NCBI GenBank assembly: GCA_020310875.1
Contig: CM035407.1
Span: forward strand, 199,028,524-199,092,523
Source: Ceratopteris richardii
Taxonomy: Eukaryota; Streptophyta; Polypodiopsida; Polypodiales; Pteridaceae
Direction: 5' to 3'
Length of the DNA stretch: 64,000 bases
Below are positions 44,387 through 55,072 of this stretch, in pieces (position 1 is the first letter of the stretch; the number at the start of each line of letters is the position of its first letter). Under the pieces are notes generated by a model that worked only from the letters and a program-made list of their open reading frames with translations, ran no database searches and had not been told where the DNA came from. Both the position numbers and the translations under genes were made by a program.

Positions 44387-45331
44387 ATTAGGGGAAAAAA
44401 TGAACCCTGAATGGGCCTTTTAGATTAAGAGGTGATTAGTGATGGACCAATGAGAAGAGGGTGGTGGCCACAGTCTACTGCCTAGATCACCTAGGCTTCC
44501 CTTGTTTCTTTGTGGTCAAAGGTGGTATCAATGACTAAAAACCATCAGTTCTTCTATAAAAGTGGTTTGATAGGACTGGAGTTGCAACCATAACCATTGG
44601 ATGAACTCAAAGATCTGATGGCTCATGTTAAATATCAAGAAAAAAGTCGGCATGCAATTCTGTCCATTGGATGTAGCAAGGATCTTATGGTCCATTTTGA
44701 AACTCAAGAAAAGAGGCGCCTTTCTATCTCTGTCGTCGGATGGACCCGAAAAAGAACGGTCGAGATTCAATCGGTTGGAGTTTGGGCCACTTTAAATCAC
44801 ATCCATTGGATCATTGCTTGATCTAATGGTTGTGAAGACTTGCTTTTAAAATGATCCCAAGGTCGCTTGTAAGCCATCGGATGATAAGTCGATCGGACGG
44901 CGGTCATTTCATCGCGCGACGGAGCTGCGTCCAGTTTTTTGTCTTCTTCTGCCAGTCCACAACCTCTCTTAGCTCATTAAATGCTTGCTATTTTGTCTTT
45001 TTTTGACAGACACGAAGTCCCCAATCGTGACCGTCCGTGAGCATATCATCTAATGGACAAGAGTGCATACGACTGTCCATATCTTAGAAGCTTTTTTGTC
45101 GCCTTGTGACAGAGATAGTGAAGACACTCACAACCGTCGATGTGATCATATCTAAGGGCAAAAAATGCCAACGAGCCCATTTGGACTGAGCACCAAATTG
45201 AGAATAAATATTTTATTCTGAAAACCACTAGTGGTATTTTTTCTAGCTTTAAACCCTCTTTTTGCTAATCTTAATCCCTAAAAATTAGGGATCCTTACAA
45301 GGCCCATGCAGGGCTCATTTTTTCCCCTAAT
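44387..45331. mobile_element. 945 bp non-autonomous DNA transposon with ~33 bp terminal inverted repeats
   Basis: The left end attaggggaaaaaatga and right end tcattttttcccctaat are inverted repeats extending to ...atgggcctt (about 33 bp, 2 mismatches). It splits the RNase H codons of H2; removing it with one 3-base copy (left GAC 44384-44386, right GAT 45332-45334) restores the reading frame. The inside is less AT-rich than its surroundings, non-coding, and has many short copies of ccattggatg/catcggatg and their complement near both ends, like transposase-binding subterminal repeats. A 3 bp duplication would suit CACTA or PIF/Harbinger, but the ends match neither hallmark well. Confidence 0.8.
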
Positions 45332-46001
45332 GATGAGATCTCCAAGAGATAGCACCTCCAGCAAAATGAAAAATGTACCCTGATGTAGACTTACGATTGT
45401 CTACACAACTAGCATAGTCAAAATCTATGTAACCAATAATGGATGCTTTCCCTCTACCTAAGCATAGACACTTGTCCTTAGTGCCACTCAGATATCTCAA
45501 AATCATCTTGACCGCTTCCCAATGTTTCTCGCCACGATTAGACATATGTCTGCTCACAACTCCCATTGTAAATGCAATGTCTGGTCTCGTAGCTACCATA
45601 GCGTACATGAGACTACCAACAACAGACTAATAGGGAATTTTGGTCATGAATTCCTTTTCCTCATCTGATTTGGGGCAATCATCCTTGCTCAATTTCACAT
45701 ATGTGGGTAAAGGTGTGCTCAATGCCTTTCCACCCTGCATATTGAACCGGTGAAGTACTTTGGATATGTACTCACTTTGAGACAAGTATATGCATCTTTT
45801 ACTCCTATCATGAGTAATGTACATGCCAAGAATATTTTTGGCATCCTCCAAATCCTTCATTTCAAATGTCTGACTCAACTTCTTTTTGAGAATTGACAAA
45901 TCATAAGAGGACTTCCCAGCAATCAACATATCATCGATGTAAAGTATCAAGCATATCACTGCCATCAGAGCATCTCTTTGTGTAGAGACAATGATCCTCA
46001 T
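45332..46001 (-). pseudogene. H2 RT C-terminal half and RNase H N-terminus
   Basis: Frames 45627-46001 and 45327-45608: YIDDMLIAGKS (RT active site), KILGMYI-type motif (NILGMYITHDR), YLSQSEYISKVLHRFNM, then a stop at 45627 and VATRPDIAFTMGVVSRHM, YIDFDYASCVDNRKSTSGY and SWRSHH. Tork/Tnt1-like copia by these motifs. Confidence 0.9.
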
Positions 46002-47133
46002 TGCTCTGAGAATAGCCTTGGGACTTCATAAAAGCATCAAACTTTTGGTACCATTGTTTAGGAGACTGTTTAAGTCCATACAAGCTCTTCTCGAGCTTAC
46101 AAACTAGACTTTCCTTGCCAGGAACTACATAACCCTCTGGTTGTTCCAGATAGATCTCATCTGCAAGATCTCCATGCAAGAAAGCTATTTTCACATCCAT
46201 TTGGACTAGCTCTAAGTCCTCCATTGCAACGAATCCAAGCAACATGCGCAAAGTAGTCATCTTGACCACTGGAGAGAAGATTTCCTCAAAATCAACACCA
46301 TGTTGTTGCTTAAAACCCTTTGCAACAAGTCCTGCTTTATATTTTGGAGGAGCACTATCTGATGTGAATTTCAGCTTATATACCCATTTACATGGTAAAG
46401 CTTTCCTGCCCTTTGGAAAAGGTACTAAGTCCCAAGTACCATTCTTGTGAATAGAATCCAACTCACTCTTCATGGCACGCTCCCACTTGACATGATCCTC
46501 TGTCTGCATAGCTTCTTTGTAGCAAGAAGGCTCACCGGTATCTGTTAGCATAACAAAATCTAAACCTGGAACATATCTATCAGGTGGATATAAGACACGT
46601 GCAGAACGTCTCAATGGTTGCTGAACAAGAACATTTGCAGACTGATTTGAATGGACATTTTCTTGAACATCCCTATCTGCAACATTTTTATACATGCTAA
46701 TCGGAGGACTAATATCGTCAAACACCACTCTTCTCACTTCAATCTCCTTAATGGGCTGTTTATGCATCTTAGACTCATTAAAAATGACATCGCTACTTCT
46801 GATCATTGACCGTGTTTCAGGATCCCATAAGCGATATCCAAATTGTCCTTCTCGACCATATCCAAGAAAAATGCATTTCTTTGACTTATGGTCCAACTTT
46901 TGTCTAAGATTCTTGGGTATATAAACATATGCTTCACACCCAAAAACTCGAAGATGATCATAATATGGTGGTTTCCCTATCCATAATTCTTGTGCCGCTT
47001 TCAGACCTTTGGCAGTACTAGGTGAAAGGTTAGTCACATGAACTGCAGTCAATACTGCTTCTGCCCAAAAACCTTGTGAGAGGTTTGCATGATGCAACAT
47101 AGAGACTACTCTATCTTGAATAGTTCTATTCAT
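45931..47133 (-). pseudogene. H2 integrase C-terminus, linker and RT N-terminal half
   Basis: A 400-codon frame: MNRTIQDRVVSMLHHANL (just after the integrase Glu), KCIFLGYGREGQFGYRLWDPE, a linker ending RRSARVLYPPDRY, and RT with KWERAMKSELDSI, VQMDVKIAFLHGDL (first Asp) and LYGLKQSPKQWY. The true start lies upstream in frame through a break at ~47134-47158 near NGVAER; the ORF's ATG is internal. Best-kept part of H2. Confidence 0.9.
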
Positions 47134-47620
47134 CCTCTCAGCTACGCCATTCTGTACTAGGGTATACGGAGCTGTAAACTCTCTAAGAATCCCTCTAGAC
47201 TGACAGAAAAGGCTGAATTCATGTGAGGTATACTCAGCCCCATTATCTGAACGTAAAGCCTTAAGCTTAGTTCCTTTTTCACTCTCAACTCAAGCAAGCT
47301 ATTTTCTGAAAGTAGGGAATACATCATCCTTTGATTTGATAGGATATACCCAGACTTTTCTAGTAGCATCATCTATGAAAGTGACAAAGTAAAGAGAACC
47401 ATCTAAGGGCCTAGTGGGCATAGGACCACACACATCTGTATGAACGAGATCTAAAGGCTGAATTGAAGAGTCAATGTGCGTTCTATGCACATCTCTAGTT
47501 TGCTTTCCATATTGACAATGCTCACAAAATGAAAAATCAGAGAAAGATAACACAGGTAAGTAGCCAGAAGGAGAAAGATTTTCCATTCCACTACGAGATA
47601 TATGGCCCAAACGACCATGC
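47134..47620 (-). pseudogene. H2 integrase finger and core
   Basis: Frame 47299-47610 begins in the HHCC finger (LGHISRSGMENLS, FCEHCQYGKQTR) and continues LVHTDVCGPMPTRPLDG (first Asp) and FVTFIDDATRKVWVY. After a stop the frame gives LRSDNGAEYTSHEF (second Asp). All HHCC and DD residues are seen; a stop at ~47290 interrupts. Confidence 0.85.
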
Positions 47621-48010
47621 TAAATACAAGCCATAGGCTGTTCAGTAATAGCTAATAAGTGTTCTTTTTGTGATACAAATAAAGGATAAAGTGATCCAAC
47701 GTTGCTTCCTTTTGCAATAACCATATTGCCCTTTGATATACGAAAGGACTGAGCATAGAAGAACACCTTGTAACCAAGGTCATCAAGTTGACCAACTGAC
47801 ATCAAACTGCGTGATAACTAAGGTACATGGTGTACATTATGCAGATTAAATTTTGAACCATCAATGAAATACACAACCACATCTCCAATCCCCACAACAT
47901 CAAACTGGTAAGAGTCACAAAGTCTCACGGTACCAAGAGACTTTGCTGCATAATTAGAGAACTATTCTCTATGTGGTGTCACATGGAAAGAAGCACCAGA
48001 ATCTAGCAAC
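47620..48010 (-). pseudogene. H2 protease
   Basis: WLLDSGASFHVTPHRE at the end of the gag frame is the protease loop with intact DSG. A stop after HRE (about 47963), then YFIDGSKFNLHNVHHVP and LMSVGQLDDLGYKV, the family's protease end. In this lineage protease is part of a single gag-pol frame. Confidence 0.8.
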
Positions 48011-49023
48011 CAAGTGTGGGAAAGAGAATCAGCCATAAGTGCCTCAGATGGCACAGTACTATCAAGTGTCAACACATCAACATCATCAGAAATAGTATTA
48101 ATTTCTTCAATCTTCACAGTCGAAGTAGATGGTGCAGGTAACTGTTTAACATGCCCATCAACATTCTGTCCTTTACCTTTAGCATTCTTTAATGCATAAC
48201 AGTCTTTCTTCATGTGTCCTTTCTTATGACAATAATGGCGTTCGATATCCCTCTTCCTTGATTTACTTCTACTCTTATTCCATTGACCATTCTTTTCCTT
48301 GTTCTTGCTCCTGCCACGTTGCTAATTCTTTCCTTGGTAAGAATCACGAAAAGTATATGCATCTCCACTCTGAGTACCAACCATAGATTTTCTACGAATC
48401 TCCTCACTCAAGAATGCTCCACATATGTCATCATAGACGAGTTAACCACCAGGTGCACTGTTGCTAATAGCTGTGCAAAACGTATCCCATGATGATGGCA
48501 GGGTGCATAACAGCAATACTACTTTCATTTCATTATCCATATCCATTTTCTGAGCCTGTAACTGGGAGAATATAGCATCAAACTCATTTAGATGAGCAGC
48601 AACACTATCTGTGTCCATACGAAGGTCATATAATTTTCTCATCAGATACACTTTATTTGATGCCGTCTTTTTTTCATATGTATTGCATAACTTCTTCCAA
48701 AGCTCCTCTGCACTTTCACAGTCTTATACTGTAAAGTAAACATTATCTACCAGGTGCAAGCAAATGGTAGACCTGGGCATTTCATCTAACTCATCCCAAT
48801 CATCTTCATCCATGTCAGCAGGCTTCTTTGAAATCCCATTTACTAGCTTCCATTGCCTCCTTTGAATCAGCACATCTTTAATCTGATTCTTCCATAGAGC
48901 AAAGTTTGTGCCATCAAATTTTTGGATCTCAAAATGTTCTTTTCCCTGCAAGTTATAACTCCTCCTTGGAACACTAGCACTAGACCCTGATCCACCGGAT
49001 GTGCTTGAGATCTGTGACGACAT
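47962..49023 (-). pseudogene. H2 gag
   Basis: Start ATG at 49023: MSSQISSTSGGSGSSASVPRRSYN, then FEIQKFDGTNFALWKNQIKDVL, typical of Tork-type Gag. Stops at about 48726 and 48440. Frame 48442-48651 holds LYDLRMDTDSVAAHLNEFDAI; the zinc knuckle near 48230 reads HYCHKKGHMKKDC with Arg in place of the first Cys. No full Gag could be made. Confidence 0.85.
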
Positions 49024-50236
49024 GATGGTAGAGAACTTAATAGAATGATAATGGAGCTAGAAGAGTTCGAACACCAACAAATAAGTGTATCAAGGAGTAA
49101 ATGGACCACTGTATAGTTGACTAAACCAGAAATCTAGAAAAATTTTGCCAGAGTATCGTTTGCAAAATTAGCATATGACTAGTGTCAAAGTATCATAAAA
49201 CTACAAGTACTGACATGTCTACCTGCATAATGAATCACTAACTCCACTGCATATAATCAGTTACCCAATAGAAGCCAACTAGGCTTATCGAGCACCTATG
49301 AACAACTATCATACATCTCCTATGGCGAAGCTGGGTAAGTCTTCCACCTACATCACCGAAGAGACCCGGACATCTGGGTGTCTCCCAATTAAGAAAACCT
49401 CACCACAACCCTCTTTATCAAACGTAAAAGGCTTTATGCAAAGAACGTAACCGCTATCTCAATGACCACATGGACGTACATAAGCGGTATCCACAGAAGC
49501 ATACATGGTGTGTATGTGCTCAATATATGCAGTAAAATGACACTAAAAGGCTAAATACACAGCCCAAAAACTAGCCTATAATGCCTGCAAGTGTCTGTCA
49601 ACTCTTATGTTTTAGGCTTAAAAAACCTGCATAAATTTGCAGGGGCTGCTCCCACCAAAACTGAAAAAGCTCTCGAGAAACCTGTAGTTTTATGAGTGTG
49701 GCTGAAAATACAGCCCCAAAGGTTGATATTTTTTGTCTGAGAAGTACAAAGAACACTCTTCTTGATGTTCTTGGACCTGTGTGAAGAGAACTATGTGCGA
49801 AAGTAATCCAAAATGGCTCCAAAAGACACCCCAAAAATGCTTCAGAAATAGGCTTTGAAAGCAAAGAATGAAGCTTTGAGGGACCAAAACTTGTTCAAGG
49901 TAATGTCAACCTTAGTCTTTTCCCTTCTTCAGGCACCACAAGAGTGTATCTTAGTGGCAAGAGATTTCCACGGTTAAGCGAGCTCTGGGGGGAATAGTAC
50001 TGGGATGGGTGACCTCTCGGGAAGTACCGAGAACCTCTATATTCCTTGATCGTGGAGGTCCTCCCTCGTGCGTAGCCAATGGTGCCAACGGTGACTTCGG
50101 TGACTCGGCTGACAAGGTATGCCAAGGTCTATGCCTTGGTCGCCGCCTTCGTCATAAGCCTTGGAGAAAGCCTTGGGGGGGGGGGGGGGGTGATCGCTTC
50201 GCTCGCACAAAAGGAACAAAGCTTTTGTCTCGAACT
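49024..50236 (-). other. H2 leader, unusually long
   Basis: About 1.2 kb lies between the primer-binding site (50237-50248) and the gag ATG (49023). It has no convincing frame. It includes the 5S-like segment 49961-50030 and a run of 16 G at 50175-50190 (C-run in the element's sense). It may contain a separate insertion; I see no target duplication. Confidence 0.5.
49961..50030 (+). repeat. 5S rRNA-derived segment (3' part)
   Basis: Resembles bases ~45-115 of plant 5S rRNA, in order: a box-A-like ttaagcgagct, then tagtactgggatgggtgacc (intermediate element) and the box-C-like cgggaagtacc. The 5' half of 5S is missing, so it is not a working gene. It is on the plus strand, antisense to H2. 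5S-derived sequences are known in LTRs of Cassandra TRIM elements, but here it lies downstream of the primer site, in the leader. Confidence 0.75.
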
Positions 50237-50248
50237 GCTCTGATACCA
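50237..50248 (-). other. H2 primer-binding site
   Basis: Plus strand gctctgatacca, reverse complement of TGGTATCAGAGC. Confidence 0.8.
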
Positions 50249-50535
50249 GTCACAGATTTCGATGGCGCTGCACCATAGTGCGATCTCCTTCTCGAGAGCT
50301 CCATGATGATATGCTTGGAGTAGAAAACCGAGCTCCTAAGGCCGCACACAGTACTTCGCACAGAGGCTACAGAATATGCAAAAAACACAGTACACAGGGA
50401 GCACTAAGACAGACTTCTTAGGTCTTACAAATGTGGTCGAACTTACAGTCTATGACTAACTAGGCCACTATATGTTTTATTAAAGAACATATACAAAGAA
50501 GTGTCCGGTGGCCATTTGGCCTTTCACATGGACAC
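50249..50535 (-). repeat. Probable 5' LTR of H2 (partial)
   Basis: Sequence beyond the primer site, as expected for a minus-strand 5' LTR. The end next to the primer site (gtcacagattt) lacks the canonical TG, and the far end is not defined. No second copy exists in the window, so its extent is a guess. Confidence 0.45.
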
Positions 50536-50639
50536 TAACGGTAACAATCGATACACTGTCCTAGTTGTGCTCAGGAATCTATAAAGGATGTAAAGTACAT
50601 AGTGTCTTAAGCCTTTCTACCTTGTTGACATGATAAATA

Positions 50640-51345
50640 AAGCATCATTGAAAATATGTGTGGACATCTCTGGCTAAACAAGGCCACCAAAATGTTCTTC
50701 TACTGAATGGTCCTATCAACACTAGGATGCCCTACACAAGGAACATGATGGTTATCATTCATGACTTTTCTTCTCAAATCCTAGGAATCTGGTATGCAAA
50801 CCTTTCCTTTTGGTTTAACTATTTCATTCTCCATTGAGAAATTGGAATACAGACTTGCCTTGTTTTCTTTATTAGGGGAATAAAAAACTAGAACTATCTC
50901 ATCTCCTATAATAGAGTGATCATTGATGGCTCTAATGATCTATAACAAGTGTGGAACTTCCACCTGTGCTTCCGTTATTTCTTGAAGCAATGAGCTTTCT
51001 AGAATTTTAAAGCTTATTTGATATAGTATGCATGATAATGAATCGGCTATAATATACTCTTTGAATCTTCTATATAGGATTTCCACGTGAAAATCATGCA
51101 TGAGCTTAGTGCAATGAGACTCTCTACCATAAAGATCTGGTTGACTACTAAATTACTTGAGTGTATAGTGATCTATGTATACCTTAAAGTTTGCACCATA
51201 AAGACAATGTCTTGAGACTTTAAGAGCATGCACCACAACATACAACTCCTGTTCATGCACTGGCCAGTTGCATTGTGCACTACTGAAATTCTTGATTTCA
51301 AAAGCTATCGGCCTGCCTTCTTGGTTCAAGACCTAGGTTGCATTA
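50640..51345 (-). pseudogene. Gypsy RNase H-integrase remnant (chromovirus-like)
   Basis: Minus strand, heavily mutated: NWPVHEQELYVVVHALK, HCLYGANFKVYIDHYTLK, SSQPDLYGRES and IIADSLS (RNase H, 51330-51040), then HHVPCVGHPSVDRTIQ and PCLARDVHTYF-like integrase finger (about 50750-50640). The LYG.KFKVYTDH / QPDL pattern is that of chromoviruses. Many stops and frameshifts; RT and the DDE core are missing. Confidence 0.75.
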
Positions 51346-51545
51346 TTCATTATTCGACAATTTCGGACATGCCCGAATAGTTTTTGCATGAAAATTCGAC
51401 CCCTTTCGATCGAAAAGGCTTTCGATCGATAGTTTTTTTATTGAAAGCCTTTTCGATCAAAAGCTAGTTTTTTTATTGAAAGCCTTTTCGATCAAAAGCT
51501 ACTTTTGATCGATAGTTTTTCGATTGAAAGCCTTCTTGAAAGCCA
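51346..51545. repeat. AT-rich short repeat with TTTCGATCGAAA palindromes
   Basis: Repeats of about 38 bp built on attgaaagccttttcgatca / aaaagctagttttttt, with perfect palindromes such as 51402-51418 (cctttcgatcgaaaagg). No coding content. Confidence 0.75.
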
Positions 51546-52810
51546 CTTTTTTATTGAATAATATTTTATAAAATAGTAGAACTAGACTCATTTTTCATAA
51601 AAGATACTTTGTTCTTTATGAACTTAAAGTGTCGTAGAGAGAACAATGTATAAATTTTTGCCATATTAAATAATTGAAACTATTGTGATTGTTTGACTCA
51701 TTGATTCTTACTTCACAATAGTATATATATGTGAATTTAAAATCTATTATGATTGATTCTTAATCATTTTTCATAAAAGCTATTTTGTTCTTTACGAACT
51801 TAAAGTGTCGTAGAGAGAACAAGGTATACTTTTTTGCTATAAATATTAAATAACTTAAACTATTGTGATTGTTTGACTCAATACTGATTCTTACTTCACA
51901 ATAGTATGTGTAAATGTATGTGCATATGATTAGGAATTTAAAATCTATTGTGATTGTCTGATACAACATTGATTCTTACTTCAAGAGGATATGTCTAAGT
52001 ATATGTGCATATGATTAAGAATTTAAAATCTATTATGATACAATAAATTTATTATTGAAAGATGTAGGTAGATTATATTTGAAAATAATGATTTTTACTT
52101 CATAATAGTATATGTATGTGTGTGTATGAGTATGTGTATGCATATGAGTGTATAATTGTGAATGAAAAATCTATTCTGATTGTTTGACTCTATTGATTCT
52201 TACTTCACAATAGTTTGTAAATATTTGTGCATATGATTAGGAATTTAAACTCTATTGTCATTGTTTGATACAACATTGATTCTTACTTCACAATGGTATA
52301 TGTAAGTGTATGTGCATATGATTAGGAATTTAAAATCTATTGTGGTGCATTAAAATTATTATTGAAAGATATAGGTAGATTATGTTTGATTCAACATTGA
52401 GAATCACTTCATAATAATATATGTATGTATGTGTATGTATGTGTATGTATGTGTATGAGTATGTGTATGCATATGAGTGTATAATTGTGAATGAAAAATC
52501 TATTGTGATTGTTTGACTCAATATTGATTCTTACTTCACAATAGTATGTGTAAGTGTATGTGCATATGATCAGGGATTTAAAATATATTGTGATTGTTCG
52601 ACTCAATATTGATTCATATTTCACAATAGTATGTGTATGTATGTGTAAATGTATATGTGTGTATGATTGAAAATTAAAATCTATTGTGATTGTTTAACTC
52701 AACAATGATTTTTACTTCACAATAGTATGTGTAATTGTAATTTGTATATGGGTGTATGATTGAGAATTAAACTCTATCATAATTGTTTGACTCAACCTTG
52801 ATCAAAATAT
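51546..52810. repeat. Minisatellite, ~85-190 bp diverged units with inverted CTATTGTG/CACAATAG
   Basis: The block ctattgtgattgtttgactc...gattcttacttcacaatag...tgtgcatatgattagga recurs many times (for example near 51675, 51855, 51945, 52170, 52250, 52495, 52580, 52680). Each core has CTATTGTG and CACAATAG about 29 bases apart, able to pair as a stem. A longer unit, cataaaag.ta.tttgttctttaygaacttaaagtg, is duplicated at ~51595 and ~51773. Microsatellite (gtatgt)n at 52425-52460. Confidence 0.85.
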
Positions 52811-52844
52811 CTTATTTGATATTGATTTGTATTGTTTTTTTGTA

Positions 52845-53726
52845 GGTATAGACTTCATAAAACAATTTGCAAGCACTATGGAAAAGGGAAAAGATTGGTC
52901 ATATGTGATTGTTCATCAAGAGGGTAAAACAATATCCACAATACAATGTAAAGGTATATGAACATCCTATATCGTGCATGGGTGGTCCGAAGAATGTGAC
53001 TGTGATAGTGACAGATAATGCCTCTAATTTTCGAAGTGCTAGAATTACAATTCAAAACAAGTATGAAGGCATTACTTGGGTTCCATATGCAACTTATACA
53101 TTAAATTTATTATTGAAAGATATAGGTAGATTATCTTTCATTAAACAAAGCTTATTAGATGCAAATCATGTGGTCAAATTTATTAGAGAGCATCAATTCT
53201 CATATTCGCTCTTCTGATCAAAATCTCTCAATAAAGCGCTCCATAGTTTTTGTACCACATGATTTGCAACTGCTTACATTGTACTTAGTGGATTATTAGA
53301 AGTTAAGCCAGCTCTTGTAGAAATGATTGCTGATCGAAGATGGGAGGCATGGCTAGAGAAGTATTCTTCTTATCGAGTTGCAACATCCAAATGTACGTGT
53401 CTAATACAATCACAAAATTTTTGGCGTAATCTTGAAAAAATTGTTGGTATCACTAAAACTTTTGTGGAACTTTTACGAATGGTTGATACTGATAAATTTG
53501 TGATTGGAAAAGTTTATTGGATTATTTCAAAAGCTATTCAAAAAGTAAAATACTTTCATCAATTTTCATTATGAGAAAAACACAGATTCTATCATTAGTA
53601 GAGAAGAGATGGACGCAAATGCATACTCATTTGCATGGAACAACATTTGTTTTACATCCAACATTTCAACTCAATGGTCAAGCATCAAACAAAGAAGTCA
53701 TGGCAAACTTCAAAACCACATGTAAA
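52845..53726 (+). pseudogene. hAT-family transposase fragment
   Basis: Plus-strand frames show the DUF659 core of plant hAT transposases: VIVTDNASNFRSA, GITWVPYATYTLNLLLKDIG (frame 52909-53217), then EMIADRRWEAW and FWRNLEKIVGITKTFVELLRMVD (frame 53323-53574) and ILSLVEKRWTQMHTHLHG, LHPTFQLNG (53517-53753). Before it, KDWSYVIVHQEGK resembles a BED-finger start, just after a splice-acceptor-like ttttttgtag (52834-52843). Stops between frames; the C-terminal dimerisation domain is missing, cut at 53726 by copia E4. No terminal inverted repeats found. Confidence 0.75.
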
Positions 53727-55072
53727 TTGTATTTGTGTCCATGGGTTGAGTGAGTGGTTTGCATTCACTCATTCCAAATCTGAAAAGAACATCCAACAAG
53801 TACTTCCTTTGCATCAAGTAGATGCCACTCTTTCCATAAACAACTTCAATTCCTAAAAAATATTTCAGCTCTCCAAGATCTGAAATTTTAAACTCCTTAC
53901 CAAGCTTCCTTTTGATATCTTTAATCCCTGTAACATCATTTCCTGTTATGATGAGGTCATCGACATATATGCAAATATATACCTCTCTATTTTTTTCCTT
54001 CTTCATGCACAACGAAGGATCTGCGCTACTTGGGTTGTATCCACACTTAGTTAGATACTCTACCAATCTTTGATTCCATGCTCTTGGTGCTTGCTTCAAG
54101 CCATAAAGTGCCTTCTTCAACCTGCAAACAAAATTTGGATGGTTTTCATCTTCAAATCCAACTGGTTGACTCATGTATACCTCTTCTTGTAGTTCTCCAT
54201 TAAGAAAAGCATTTTTGATGTCGAGTTGATATAATGGCCATCTCCTTGAAGCACCAATTGCGATTAATGTTCTGATAGTTCCCATCTTTGCAACAGGGCT
54301 GAAAACTTCATCATAATCTATGCCTTGTGTTTGTTTAAATCCTTTGGCAACTAATCTAGCTTTATATCTAGCTAGTGAACCATCAACATTCCTCTTTACT
54401 TTAAACACCCATTTGTTTTGGAACAATCTTCATACCTTCTTTCTTTGGCACTAGTTCCCATGTGTGATTATCTTTGAGAGCTTTGATCTCCTCTTTCATA
54501 GCTTGCTTCCATTCCTTTTGTGTGCAAGCTTCTTCGTATGTCTCAAGCTCTTTGTCTTTGATAACCTGCATCATGTATGCAAAATGTGTCGCCATAAAAC
54601 TATCATAACTCAACCTTTGAGTTGGATACCTTGTCCTTGAAGATCTTCTTTCATTGCCTTTAAAAAAATGATTCTTTAACCTATTTAGCTTTACCATCGG
54701 AGTGATTACCTCTTCATATTCTTCTTCACTTGCATCTACCTCACTGTTTGGAGTAGCACTTGCTTCTTCGGCTCTACTATGAGCTGAATTTGGAGACAAA
54801 GAATGACTCCCCCTCCATGTTGAACATTCTTCATTTGATGTAGATGCCTCTAGACCTGAAAGCTTTGTGCTTGATTGTTGAACTTCTCTTTGATTTGTTC
54901 CTGCATAATCATCACAATCTTCTTCAAGAATCTTTTCCTTTCCTTTATCTTCATACCATGGTGTCAGTTCATCAAAGACCACATCTCGCGAGACTCTTAA
55001 TTCCTTTGTTCTAGGGTTGTAACACTTGTATCCTTTTTGCTCCGTCGAGTAGCCGATGAAAATGCATTTTTT
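53727..55072 (-). pseudogene. E4 linker and reverse transcriptase (3' truncated)
   Basis: Frames 54401-54982 (RDVVFDELTPWYE missing its first part, then RYPTQRLSYDSF, KEWKQAMKEEIKAL) and 53710-54426 (NKWVFKVKRN, PLYQLDIKNAFLNG, LYGLKQAPRAWNQ, CIYVDDLIITGND, SDLGELKYFLG). A frameshift near 54415 separates them, another near 55070 (T-run) the previous frame. RT stops at PMDTNT where it meets hAT sequence; RNase H, polypurine tract and 3' LTR are missing. Nearly the same protein as E1. Confidence 0.9.

Noticed and set aside
49961..50030. Functional 5S rRNA gene
   Set aside because: Only the 3' part is present and it has mismatches, with no T-run terminator or 5' half.
51546..52810. CRISPR-like array
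   Set aside because: Units are diverged tandem repeats without constant repeat and unique spacer lengths, in plant nuclear DNA.
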